DNA from: Macrocystis pyrifera
Lineage: Eukaryota > Sar > Phaeophyceae > Laminariales > Laminariaceae
Direction of reading: 5' to 3'
Assembly: GCA_031763025.1 (NCBI GenBank)
Contig: JASSKH010000001.1
Span: forward strand, 6,567,024-6,631,023
DNA length: 64,000 bases
The notes beneath the pieces were generated by a model. That model was given only the letters and a program-made list of their open reading frames with translations, did not search any database and was not told the DNA's origin. Positions 43,788 to 54,400 of this stretch are shown here, piece after piece. Position numbers and translations under genes: made by a program. Position 1 is the first letter of the stretch; each line of letters opens with the position of its first letter.

Positions 43788-44646
43788 GCCAAAATCAGGT
43801 ATACCTGATCCGTTTGAGCCAAAATCAGGTACATGCTAAAACCCAGTAAAAAACGCGCACCACGAGCGGTGTGATGTCCATGACAATCCGGTAAAAAAAG
43901 AATGCGCCTAAAGCATTAAGCGTGCCACGTTGCCTCCAAAAGCTGAATTGTTTTATTTCTTCAGGGTGTAGGTACCACGGGCTCCACTTGGACCTGGAAA
44001 GAGTCACTATTGATATGCTTCGTTTGTTTCGCCACGGCGGGAACGCCAAGAGTATTTACTCTGCCCCCCCCCCCCCCCCCCCGTGACAGCTTTAAAGCTT
44101 CCAGACCGTCCTCGCGGAACCGCCTGCTCGGAACGAAATTATCTTGCCATACCAAACCTGAGACCACCTCGACGCGGGGTGGTGCAGACGAAACGCCGAG
44201 TGTCGTGCTGTGAAGACTGCTGTGAACATAGAAAACAACAGAGAACACACAACAACTATTCAATGACTGAAGCACATCGCACTCCCCAAAGGAGAAAAAG
44301 TGAAACCAGCATACGCATCTATGCATGTATATACGTACTTTTGCGTACGACGTACGAGTACAGAGTTTATACGTCAATACAGAAGAATTTCAACCGAGGG
44401 AGGGCAGACGCATACGGAGAGAAAACACAGTGTACGTATGGCCTCTCTGATTGGTTCAAAGTTGGCCAAAATAAGTTGAAAGCTAGACAGAGTAGAAAAA
44501 ATCAGGTGGACCTTGGCCTTTTCGTGCCAAAATCAGTTACAATGTCAGCTTGGCTAATAGCAGGGCTCCTGGTGTGTGTGTTTGTACTTGATTTCAGTAT
44601 GTAACTGTTTTTGGCACGAAAGCGGCCAGATATACCTGATTTTGGC
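43788..44646. mobile_element. Non-autonomous DNA transposon-like element, 59-bp imperfect TIRs
   Basis: Left end GCCAAAATCAGGTATACCTG; right end, read from the other strand, GCCAAAATCAGGTATATCTG. The similarity continues about 59 bp on each side through a second GCCAAAATCAGGTACATGCT / GCCAAAAACAGTTACATACT block. So each end carries two related motifs. A further GTGCCAAAATCAGTTACA lies subterminally at 44524-44541. The 859-bp interior has a C19 run and no transposase. No clear target duplication: both flanks are A-rich. Confidence 0.6.
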
Positions 44647-44696
44647 AAAAAAAAACCATTTACATATATATATTGAGTGCAGCCGATAAGCGAAAA

Positions 44697-45545
44697 TCAA
44701 TTGTCCACGACGGCGCCTCGAGATTCACCTACGTTACGTTGGACCCTCCGTGCAAACGCGCTAGCCATGTGAATTTTAAACACCAAGAACTTCATACGGC
44801 TATCGTCGATATCGTGTAGTGTGCCGGAGAAAAATGAAGCTTGATCGGTCCCGGGTCGTCCAAACAGCGAACCTATTATACCCCATCCGTTCGAGTAGTC
44901 GCGCTGATTTTCCCGAGCCACCACAGACCGTCGTCGCCCTTGTACCCAACGTGGGCCCCGCTGGGAAGCACAGTGTTTCAGTATCGGCGTAGCTAATCGT
45001 CCTGCGATACGCAGCCACAGCCGGGTGCCAGAAACCGCGCGCCGTTACTCCGAGAAAGCTCCCCTTGTGGCGTGCCGATTCCCATCCGGCGGTACAGGCG
45101 CTTGGTTGGCGGTGCTGGTTCAGGGTGCCGGCCCAGTAGCGCAAAGGTTCGTGGCGAGAAAGCTGCAGGTCCGTTTTCCATTTGCAGGATGCTCGCAATA
45201 GTATTGTCCAGTGCATCTCGTACATTACTGCGACGACGCCACCTCGATCTCGACCCGATTGGTGCCCTGTAATATTTTCCACTTCCAGTCGTTGGTGACG
45301 TGGTACGGGGGGGACTCCTTGGAGAAGTTGTTGGGCACGTATTGCGTCAGCCCCGCCGGAAAATACCTCGGCATGTCGCCACGGTCGTGAGGGTTGACAC
45401 AGGGCTTGCAGCGTTGGATTGATACGCGCCGGGGAGCATCAGCGCCGGGCATATCGGAAAGAAGATCCAAATACAGGAGCTTGGCCCTGAGAGGAGATCC
45501 GTCCGGAGTGTCCGCAGAGGAGCAGGGATCAACTGCGAGGACTTT
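44697..45545 (-). pseudogene. Gypsy-2 integrase C-terminal extension with Tudor-like motif
   Basis: Downstream of the integrase in several frames: YLDLLSDMPGADAPRRVSIQ, QRCKPCVNPHDRGDMPRYFP, LTQYVPNNFSKESPPYHVT, then RYWAGTLNQHRQ, and last GYKGDDGLWWLGKISA, a pattern of aromatic and hydrophobic residues as in Tudor, chromo or SH3-like folds. In some Ty3/gypsy elements such a tail steers integration to marked chromatin; here that role is inference. At least two frame changes and stops break it. It ends with GAPSWTI-like codons at 44697. Confidence 0.55.
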
Positions 45546-46457
45546 GTAAGAGCCCGTTCAATTCAAAGAGAATTTGGCCTTGAGGACCTTGGCGTCCGCG
45601 TCAGGCTTCGCGCCCTGGCGGATGGTGGCCGCCCTATTGTACACCCACGTCCAGACGCCAACGGCGAACTTGGGGACCGGATGTAGTGCGTCGGAAAGGG
45701 CAGAGTTGCAGCGGTTTACGCGAGCAACAGTCAGGGCGTAGTATTCGCGAAGTATATCATACGTGCGCTGCTGACTGTCCGTCGCCAAATTGCAGGGAGC
45801 TAGGGAGGCGCGGGCCAACGTCTGGTGGCCGGCGACTACCGCACGCCCGAAAATCGCGAGGGGGAGGCGTGGCGGCCTATCGATATGGACTTCTTTGGGC
45901 GCTAAACCCCTGGCAGCGCTGACGGAATTGTTGTGCGCATATTCAACATGTGGGAGCTGCTCATCTCAGTTGTTTTGAGCTCGTTGACGACCATTGAAAG
46001 CATCTGGGATACCGTGCGGTTTAAACGTTGCTGTTTGGGTGGTAAGAGCTGGTGTCATCTTTCCGAACCTCGAGAAACTCATAAAAGGCGCAAATCTTGG
46101 AGCAGAACTGGAGGTTGTTGTTCGATAGGATGCTGCGCGGGGGGAATATACCGATTGATGGGGATGTTAGCCGTGCCCGCAGCGGTAGAATGGCCGGCTG
46201 TGACGGCGAACATGTCAGCTCGGCGGCTGAAACGATCTGTAGAAAGCAAGATGTCAGTATTACATCGAGGCGTAACCGGGAGAGAGCCGGTAGTCGATGC
46301 CGACGGCGATGCCGGGCCCTTCTGGCCAACGCAACGTGATGGTGGGCCACTTGATCGTCTGCCGCGACGTTTGCAGTACTTCACACTTTAAGCAGTTTCG
46401 TAACCACCACCGGGTGCAGATGCTCGTACAAATCCACCAATAAAAACATTCGAGCAT
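45546..46457 (-). pseudogene. Gypsy-2 integrase, zinc-binding and core regions
   Basis: In successive frames: HPVVVTK-CLKCEVLQTSRQTIKW (second half of the HHCC zinc site), GPGIAVGIDY (first catalytic Asp), STDRFSRRADMFAVTA, RSILSNNNLQFCSKI (second catalytic motif, normally S-D-N-G, with the Asp changed to Asn), SSYHPNSN, DEQLPHVEYAHNNSVSAARG and FAVGVWTWVYNRAATIRQGA near 45660, the start of the C-terminal domain. Loss of the second Asp and several frameshifts rule out activity. It would have joined element DNA to the host chromosome. Confidence 0.7.
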
Positions 46458-47639
46458 ACGTAGGGTGCGCGCGATTCCCAGGGGGCAGAAAGCTGCGGGA
46501 TGACATACCTACAAGACCTAGGGGCGCATGAGCAGAGGCACATAAATGCTAATGAGCTAGTCGATCAACAACCAAACCGTACGGCCCACCGGGCGTTGAG
46601 TTCTCGGCGGAAAGGTGGGGAACGGCTGTTGGGCGAGTAGGACGATGCCCTCATCGATGGTGTGTAATCGGCCTTTGCTAGCTACAGTAGCTCCTGTACC
46701 TCCGAAACTGGGGGGCGCTGGTGAGAAAGGAAGCACGACAAAAGTCGACGGGCAAAGCTTCCGACTGGCCAGGGACGATGTAGCGCATGATGGCATTGCT
46801 CGCGGGTTCGGCTTGTTGTTTCCGAGCCCAGTCGGCGTGCAAATAGCGCGCTGCAGAATCACCGAACTGGCATTCGGCTGCTGCACCGAAGGCATCCAAG
46901 TCGGTCGTGGTGACGGGCGGTGTGTTGGCGACGGAAGCCGGAAAAGAGGAGTTTCCACGGGCTCCGCACGATCTAGGTCGGACGGGATGGGTATCGTCAG
47001 GACCAGTGAGATGGCAGGAGCTGCGACCATAGCGACGGGTGCAGGCAGTCGCGGCCGTGGGACTCGCTGCGGGGTGATATCACGCTGGACGGAAGATCAG
47101 GGTCCCCGCCGGGCCCGAAGCCAATATCAACAGCAGGCGGCACGGTGTCAGCGGCAGCGACACCGTGCCAGCGGCAGCGGCTATTCGTCGGCGCGTCCGA
47201 GTGGAGATACGGCTGAAGATGGCAAGACCTTCAGAGGCGCCGGGTTGCCAGGTGGCGAAGGGACAAACGCGGCCGGATCAGTGATCACGGCGGAATCTTC
47301 TCCCTCTAAAACGCTCGTCGAGGGAAGAGCGTGCTGGGCGACAATCGTCGCTTCAGCGAAGCCTTTTGCAGAGCCCTGGTCGCCCCCTAAGAATATGACG
47401 AATACCGAAGCAAAAGGGGGGTTGGCGGGGGGCCACAAATACCTCAAGCAAGGACGGCAATCGATGGTGACTCCGGAAGCAGATACACCAGCGACGAATC
47501 TCCTCAAGCGAGCAGAAAAGTCGTCAATCATTATACTTGGCCCGTGCGCGGAAATCCGAGAAGGTGAAAGGCAGCCCACCGAAGACGACGCTTTCGGAGT
47601 AGGGCACCAGCCCACTCGAGGCGACACCGGGAGTAGAGG
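46458..47639 (-). pseudogene. Gypsy-2 remnant between RT start and integrase
   Basis: Expected place of the RT palm, RNase H and linker. Only weak traces can be read: ARYLHADWARKQQAEPASNA and IMRYIVPGQSEALPVDF (46730-46880), a usual sequence just before the zinc site in this type of element, and MIDDFSARLRRF near 47550. I could not identify the YLDD box or RNase H residues. Long antisense frames here (for example plus strand 46615-47697) are shadows. Confidence 0.45.
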
Positions 47640-47960
47640 ACTTGGTCCACCCGTCCCTTCCCCAGAGAGTCGAGGACTTGGTCCACGCGAGAAATAGGCA
47701 GCTGGCTGAGGCTGCTGATCTGGTTGAATTTCTTACAAATTCAAGGTGATCCGAACGCCCCCAGACTCCTTCGGGATGACTACCAGCGGGCTCAAGTACG
47801 GAGAGATCGAGTGCTGGATCAAAACTACCGCCAGGTACCGGTCCCAGGTAGCCTGCACTTCTTTGGCCACGATGAGATCGATGCGGTGTGGCCTGGACGT
47901 GGCAGAAGCGGTTCGTTCCCGGACCAAAATCACCAAAGGCATCAGGGAGCCGGAACCATA
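47640..47960 (-). pseudogene. Gypsy-2 reverse transcriptase, N-terminal motifs
   Basis: Encodes HRIDLIVAKEVQATWDRYLA, SISPYLSPLVVIPKESGGVR and ITLNL, matching the gypsy RT start (SP-x-x-SP-VV-x-V-x-K-x-x-GG-x-R). Across a stop and a short frame change it continues SRVDQVLDSLGKGRV. The next expected motif A (x-F-x-x-x-D) is missing; instead GTGGACCAAGTCCT is repeated, which suggests a deletion between two short direct repeats. Confidence 0.7.
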
Positions 47961-50900
47961 GTCCGACTTGGACTTCGAGAAAATGTCAGGAAATTCGCAG
48001 GGACCATCCCCCAGTTATTTGACGGCCTCCGGAATCCAGTCCGCGCCGTGAAGGCCAATGCCACCACTCGCAGATATTACGGCAAACTTGCCGAGACGCG
48101 CAGGAACGAAGCGTGCTGTTCTTGACTAAAAACCAGCTCTAGCAGGGCAGGCGAAGGCGAGGCTGGAGCTGCGCGGGGTGAAGCCGTGACTGTTGAGACT
48201 AGAAATACCTCAGATAGTCCAGAGGGAGGATTGGGGACTCGGTGGTCGTGCTGCAAAACATCCAGCACGACGCTCATCAGTGGGGCGCGGGCAACGCCGA
48301 GGTTGTCCCCCGGGCCGAGATCCGCCACATCAACGAGGGGAAGAACCTGTCGCCCAGAGGCGACGAAATGCTCTGGCTTGAGCATCATGTCCATTAAGTA
48401 TTGTCCAGTGAATGCCGGCGACCCATCGCCCTGAACCAAATTAACTGCACTTAGTTGAGGATCGTACGACAGGGTGACGCGTGAGGCGACCTAGTAGCGT
48501 AGATGAAAGCCTGCAGTCGGAGCGGCGGGGTCAATGGAGTAAACGAGCATGCCTGTCGGAGTGTGGTGAGCGAACTCCATCTTGCCAAATAACGCGTTGG
48601 TCAGACTGTCGAAGTGGTAAATAGCGGTAGGAGCGACTATTGGCACGCATCCAGCTGTCACGTCCCGGCAGCACTGCATGCTGCATCACTGAGGGGGAAC
48701 CACACAGGCCCAAACTGCCAAGGAGCATATAGGCTCCTCTTCTCCAAAACAAAAAAGTAGCCGCTGAGGCGTACACTCGTCGAAGGTTTCAGAGGGGTTT
48801 GTTCGCCAAAGCCTCCTCAAAAACAAGAGGTGTCTTTCTGCTCTCACGCGACGGATGCCGCACCAACCGAGAGCATACAATCTAAAACTCTTCGAATGAA
48901 AGTCGGTGAGGAGCCAGAGGCAAGACGCTTCACACAGCTGAAAGGTGCTAGAGCGCCAGATCGGCTGTGAATCTCTTTTTGTGTTGCAAAAGAGGCGTCG
49001 GCAAGGGTATGGTGCCTCCGACGAGGCAGGGGCCGTGTCGGGGAGGGGGTCGATTCTAGGTGCGACAGCCAAACGTCGGGGCTGTGAATGGCAGGAACGT
49101 CAGAAAAACAGGCCGAAACTTCCAAGGGAGTATCTACCAGGGGCATGCGCGGGCCACGGCCAAAGGGCGGGGCGGCGCTGGTAAAATAGCATGATTTTTG
49201 TCCGGCGTGGTCGAAGTGCAAAGTTGATGAGAGGAGGTGAGATGGGCCACCCCGGCCTAACTTGCGCGAAGGGTGCGGAAAGAGCTTTTCCGACCTTTTG
49301 TTTTCCTCGCGACCGAGAGTGATCTTGGGCCTCGGGGTCGTCTGCCCGGAGACCGATGACCCACACGGGGTCAAACGGGCTTGCTTCAGTCAAAACATTA
49401 TTGTCAGTGCCCAAACGATGCTTCATGGCTGGTTTCTGCGTGAACTTGGCAAACGTGTCTCGGGCGGCTGGCAGGCTCACCGCAGGCGCAGCCAGAACGA
49501 GGCTTATACTTCCAGCTGGGGCTCCAGCCTCTGGAACTTGTCGGTTTGTCGCTGCGAAGCCTGTTCGGACAACGCGCAGAGCTTCGCTGGCGCGGGAGGT
49601 GGCTTCCCTGGCCCGTGAGGTCGTCGTCTAGAGCACGGCTTCCTCTGAGGCGCGGGTGGTAGCCTTCGAAGCGCTGGCGGCAGCGTCCGAGATGCTGACG
49701 GCAGCTGAAGCTGCTTGTTTGGCCGCAATCTCCCGCTTTCGCATGGCCTTCTCAGAAGCGGCCCCGAATGCTTCGGCCGCAGCGAGTTCAGCCTGGTTTT
49801 GCGCCGCTTGTTCGAGCGCCGCCACCGTGTTCGCTTCGACGTGGTCCGAATGTCCGACCATTGCTTGAAGATTACCGTCCTGGTCGGCGTGGAGAAGAGG
49901 GTCCATGATCCAGAGGGCATACGGGCCGAGCCTTGAACACTGTCGCTCGAGACCTGGAGGGTGGTGGGCTGTAAGTCCTGATCCGCGACTGCCAGCCTAG
50001 AGTCCGCCGAGTTGGGGTCTCGAGATCCGCAGAGCTCTCCGGGGTCCCGGGGGTTGGCTATGGGAACGTCAGCGCGCCCGACGAGGAGCATATCTGTGCG
50101 GAAAAGAACGTGACGCCCTGCTCTACGGAAAGGAGCCGTATGTCCTCGGCCTGCTGGCCGTCCTGGCGGGGCCGGGAATTTCCTCCCTTGACATGCTGGG
50201 GCGGTGACCGGCGAAAAACATCAGGGCAGGGGAGGATACCGGAGCAGCGGGGGGCGGGATCTGGTGGTCCTCAGGGTCATTGGACGCAGGAGCAGCAGGG
50301 GTAGCAGCAGAGGCAGCAGCAACAACTTGTACTTCACCAACTTGTACGGCAGTGGTCAAAGTGTGGCGTGCCATGGGGTGAGCGCTGCGAGCGCTGAAAG
50401 CGCGAGCATCGATCACAGAAAGTGGCACGATGGAAGGGCGGTCGCCTGGCCGGTCTCCACTGCCCGCGCGTGCACCAACAGCAAGTCTGGTTGATCCTTT
50501 CACGTCCCCGGTACTGAACGGCCCAATGAAAGCACCGGTTCCTCTAACAGCAGTATTAAAACTTGCATCAACACTGAAATTCCCGGCAGAACCTTCGTTG
50601 GTGGCTAAAGCAGCGAGGAAAGCAGGCTTAACACTTGAACCCAGTGTGTCATCGTGTGGACGAGGCGCGGGAAAAATCACGACCAGCAATTTGGGTTGTG
50701 GCCATCATGCGAGTACGAGCAGGGTCGGACAGCAGTGGAATACGAAGTAAAAAATCCGTCGCAAACAGGCCCTCGTCTTGCCCAAAACCAGGTGGATCCG
50801 ATGGCGAAGAGCGAAGCTGGGTGGCGGGGAGAGCGTTGCTTCCAGGTTTGTCCGGCGTGCTCGGGTCCAGATCAAAAGCTGCTGTAACCACGGCCTGGCT

Positions 50901-51372
50901 GGCTACGCACTCGGTAGACCGGGGGCGCCCAGATGTCTTGGACGGGAAAGGGCCCGAGTAGGGAAACCTGCAATACCCAAGGCCTGGCTGGTCACGCTCT
51001 CCACGGAGCGGGGATGCCTAGTCGTCTTGGACGACAGTAACTCGCTCAGCCGAGCGAGAAGGCACGGAAAGTGCCTTGAACGAGGTCAGTCTTCTTGGAT
51101 CCGCTCGGGCTTTGCCTTGGGGTTCCTGCAGAGACTCTTGCTCATTTTGTTGGTCTGCTGTACAAAGCGCTCGATCCGCATCGACGAGCCTTGGGCGGTG
51201 GGGCGCTAAGAGGCCCTGGGTCTCAGTGGCTCGGCTATCGTGAGGAGAAGCAAACCCTCCCACCTTTTGAGTCTTCATTGTGCAGTGTCCGGAGAAACTT
51301 ACTCCAGAAAAAAACAAACGCTCGGAAATGAGTGAAAACAACTCGTACCAACAAAAAGGCGAGAAGTCCTAA
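47961..51372 (-). pseudogene. Gypsy-2 gag and linker region
   Basis: Diffuse coding signal in several frames: MKTQKVGGFASPHDSRATET near 51280; Ala/Pro-rich segments at 50123-50689; an Ala/Glu/Lys-rich coiled-coil-like stretch (AAAEAFGAASEKAMRKREIA) at 49628-49906; a Pro/Trp-rich region at 49100-49480; and LVQGDGSPAFTGQYLMDMML near 48400. I found no CCHC knuckle and no clear protease triad. The sequence GCCTGGCTGG...GTCTTGGACG occurs twice, 98 bp apart (about 50892 and 50980), a small internal duplication. Confidence 0.5.
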
Positions 51373-51385
51373 GCCGAAGACGCCA
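51373..51385 (-). other. Gypsy-2 primer-binding site
   Basis: On the minus strand TGGCGTCTTCGGC starts two bases after an LTR-like end CCTAACA. It differs at one base from the first 13 nt of the LTR-A site at 306 (TGGCGTCGTCGGC). So both elements would prime from a tRNA with acceptor end near CGACGACGCCA, a tRNA-Ser by the LTR-A evidence. Confidence 0.6.
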
Positions 51386-51387
51386 CT

Positions 51388-51652
51388 TGTTAGGATCAAG
51401 GTCGGGACACTTTGCATCCATGGACAGGTTTTCCTATCAAGCCGGTACTCACGTGTGTTGTTTGCTTATAGATAGTGGAGAGCAGCTATGTTCCTTTCGT
51501 GCACGGGGAGGCTGAGACCAACGCTCGTGCCTTTTTTCGAAAACCCCTGGTTTTCTATCTAAGATACGCCTCCCAAGTGCTACAAATTCGATCCCAATAC
51601 CTGAACCCTAGTAATTACCGGGCTTTCAGCCTCATTCCAAGCAGTACCACAA
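51388..51652 (-). repeat. Probable 5' LTR of Gypsy-2
   Basis: Minus-strand reading would start TGTTGTGGTACTGCTTGG at about 51652 and end GATCCTAACA at 51388, giving TGTT/AACA ends. About 265 bp. The inner end is supported by the primer-binding site; the outer end is a guess because no second LTR exists for comparison. Confidence 0.4.
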
Positions 51653-51767
51653 CATCACGGATGATGTGTGATGTGTCATGTGTGATGTGTTCCTGTCCAC
51701 GGAGTCATGTAGATAAGTCCAGTGTCAAAACCTTCGACGCCCGAAGGTGAAATGTTAAGTGTGTTGT

Positions 51768-53985
51768 CTTCACATTAATTAAAGTGTCCTTTCAACCCAG
51801 CTTCATCAGTACACCCAGTGTCCGTCCTGATTATTTGTCCTAGAAAGAGAAATTCCGTGGTCACAGGCTGCAAGGTACATAGGAAGACAACAAAAATCGC
51901 GGATTCATAGGGAAAGCAAGTGAAATGCCAGCGTACCGGGTACGAGAACACAACAACACAAGCAAGGCAAGAAAATAAGAACAAGAAAACAAAACAAATC
52001 ATGAAATAAAGAGAATAAAAAAGCGCAAGGAGACAAGAAAGGCTGCAGGAAGGAAAGCAATCGTACTCAAGGAAGACAGGAAACTGCTGCACGGACGAAA
52101 CAACACGAAGGAGAGGAATATAACGGCATAAGAACGGTGCGGAGGACAGCTTCGACGATATACGTAACGCTATTCCGCTAAAATGTTTTCTGAATAACGG
52201 GGCTCGTTAGCCCAAAATTGTCAGAAGGTCAATCTTGTTTCAAAAATGACTTTGTCGTATACTTGGGTAATGGGATTATTCATCGGGATGCAATTTGATT
52301 TTAGCTTAAATCAGTTTTCGGGGGAGGTATGAAGCTCCAAAGGTCAAGTGAGGAGCCTCAGAAAAATTACGGTGAACCTCTATCGTAGAACACCTCGGAG
52401 GTTAAAGGAAACAAAGAGAGATACAAAGCATAAAACAAGGAAAAGAGAAAAGGGGGAAAGCTCTTCAAACGCGGTGCCGAGTGTCTGTACTTCCGCTGTC
52501 GCGCCCCCCCCCCCCCCCCCATTGAACAACTCATCAAGAAAAAAGAACCAGTCGAACCGATACCTAGCCACCGAATCTATCGTATCGATCCTGCATTCGT
52601 CGGCAGCTGTATAAGTACGGCTGCCCCCCCCCGCTCCCCCTTCACCCCTCGTCGGCGCTCTTGACGTCCCCAGCTGCGTGACGCAGCCGAATTCTCTGTG
52701 CCTCGTCCCTGTGACACCTCGCCCTGAAATAGTCTGTCATTTCGACGACCCCCCGGTACCACTTGCCGCTTTTCTTGGCCGCCCTCAACCATAACACCGT
52801 TTCTACTCCGAACAGCAAAGGGGAGCTTTTCGTAGACCCCGCTCGGTGGCTTAAACAATCCTGAGGTCGACTGTTAGACATTGGGCTCAATTATTTTTCT
52901 ATCGGCCTGGTCCTGGGTTCTCTCCACCAGCCATCGTTTCAAACATCACCCGACGGTTCAGTCGCTCATTAGTCGTCCGCTGCGCGGCCCCCGCAAAGAG
53001 GAGGCGTCGTTTGCGGATGGTAGCCTTAGCGCTCTCGGATTGCATCTTTTTGAGAGCCTTGGCGTACGACATGAAGAGGTCGGTGCGCGTTGTCGGCGCT
53101 GAAAGGCAACCATCCGTACGAGGAGTTTTTGTGGTGTGCCGTTCGGAGCTCAGCGACGTGCACCTGGCCAAGAGTCCACGTCACACACACGTACAACAGG
53201 GTATCCATCACCTCGGCCTTTAGCATGCGCGCTTTTAGATTGAACAGAGCATTTTCCATATCATACAGCTCCCTTTGGAACCCATTGTAGCATGACCATG
53301 CGACTTGGATCCGTCGTGTGATTTCTGGCATAATGTCAGCACTTGCGACGAGAACACCGCCCAGCCACTCGGACTTTGTCGTCTGTCCATGCCTCTGTCC
53401 CGCTACTTCGAAAACCCTCATCGCAGAAGTACGACGCTGATGATTGAGCCAAGCTGAGACGTTTTGGTGGTCAGGAAGGTACCGAAAACCTTACCCACCG
53501 TTCAAGAATGCGCACCTTGTCCCTCAGTAGCGTGACATCCTCGTCTCTGATGAACTGCTTGCTTCCAACCCCATCGTGTCCGTCAAGGTTTAGTAGAAAC
53601 ACAATGGTCGTTAACACGAGTCTATCTGTTTCAGTGACGTACTCCACGATGTAGGAATGCAACGCCGCGCCAATCGCCGTTCGCAGATTCGCGCACGCTC
53701 TTCTCAGCGTCTTCCGCGCGGTTTTGTTTATCTTGGTGCGCAGGATTCGTTGGCCATCTTCCTTCGCATCCCATGTTATTTTCATGGCGGCTGAGGTTTC
53801 CGCGGTCTCGCACCACCCGGGTCTTTGTGAGTGGCCCTGATGAGAGGGTACTTCTTTTGCTACTGCATCAAGAATACCATCGGCAAATGATTTGGCCATC
53901 TCGGAGATACTTCTCGGATACGAGGAAAGGACAAGAAGCTTGGAAAGCATCCGCGCCACTACTCGCTGGGCCCACACTCTCCCTC
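51768..53985 (-). mobile_element. LINE-B2: diverged LINE-B relative lacking the RT core
   Basis: The 3' tail at 51768-51870 has CTTCACATTA, ACCCAGTGTCCGTCCTGATT and GGTCACAGG blocks of the LINE-B tail in diverged form. UTR 51870-52640 includes a C17 run. Coding parts: 53471-53977 (SISEMAKSFADGILDAVAKE, RPGWCETAETSAAMK, QFIRDEDVTLLRDK; the region before RT) and then directly 53026-53421 (TTKSEWLGGVLVASADIM, KARMLKAEVMDTLLYVCVTW). Roughly 300 codons with all RT motifs are missing between them. 52642-53171 gives the C-terminal part (SYAKALKKM, TIRKRRLLFAGAA, KSGKWYRGVV) with frameshifts. Confidence 0.75.
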
Positions 53986-54057
53986 GGACCGAAACGTCTG
54001 CCGGTCAAAAGACCGAGTTTGTTTTTCGTTGTGTCTGTTGGGTGCGCACCGAATATT

Positions 54058-54390
54058 CTTCATTTGAAACCGTTCTCCCTACCCGCCGAAATCCAGCGTA
54101 ACCAGTGCCCGTGCCGACTCTTCAAGTCTATAGAGATGCAAGTTATGTGGTCAAAACCTACGCCACGGAGATACTACATTATTACGCGATCAGCAGGGTA
54201 CACAATGCGACGCCATGTCATTCTGCTGAGTACTTCCCTCTGTATAATGCACTGGTATTGTTTCTTTAGCTCGTTCTGCACTGATTGTGTGCCTCATTCC
54301 CCACGGGAAGGCACAAACCCATTTTATGTTTGTTTTTTTGTTTCGACTTTTTTTTCGTTTCTTTAGTTTTCTCTCTTTTATATAATATAT
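54058..54390 (-). repeat. Extra LINE-B tail copy beside LINE-B3
   Basis: Tail core in diverged form (CATTTGAAACCGTTCT, CCGCCGAAATCCAGCGTAAC, AGTGCCCGTGCCGACTCTTC) followed by a UTR piece in the opposite sense (54250-54310, whose reverse complement matches 57250-57300). Together with the tail at 54401 it gives two tails in tandem. Confidence 0.6.
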
Positions 54391-54400
54391 ATGCGTGTTC

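Larger units (their letters stand above)
44697..51387 (-). mobile_element. Gypsy-2: decayed Ty3/gypsy-like retrotransposon
   Basis: Minus strand, 5' to 3': LTR end (51388), primer-binding site (51373-51385), gag-like region, linker, start of RT, remnant of RT/RNase H, integrase with zinc-binding and core pieces, integrase C-terminal region and a final Tudor-like segment ending at 44697. Many frameshifts and stops. The order protease/RT before integrase marks the Ty3/gypsy type. A 3' LTR is not found; 50 bp after the end of pol lies the DNA-transposon-like element. Confidence 0.7.

Noticed and set aside
46615-47697. 360-codon plus-strand frame
   Set aside because: Antisense shadow of the GC-rich Gypsy-2 region: Gly/Ser/Arg-rich, no domain, while the minus strand shows RT and integrase motifs.
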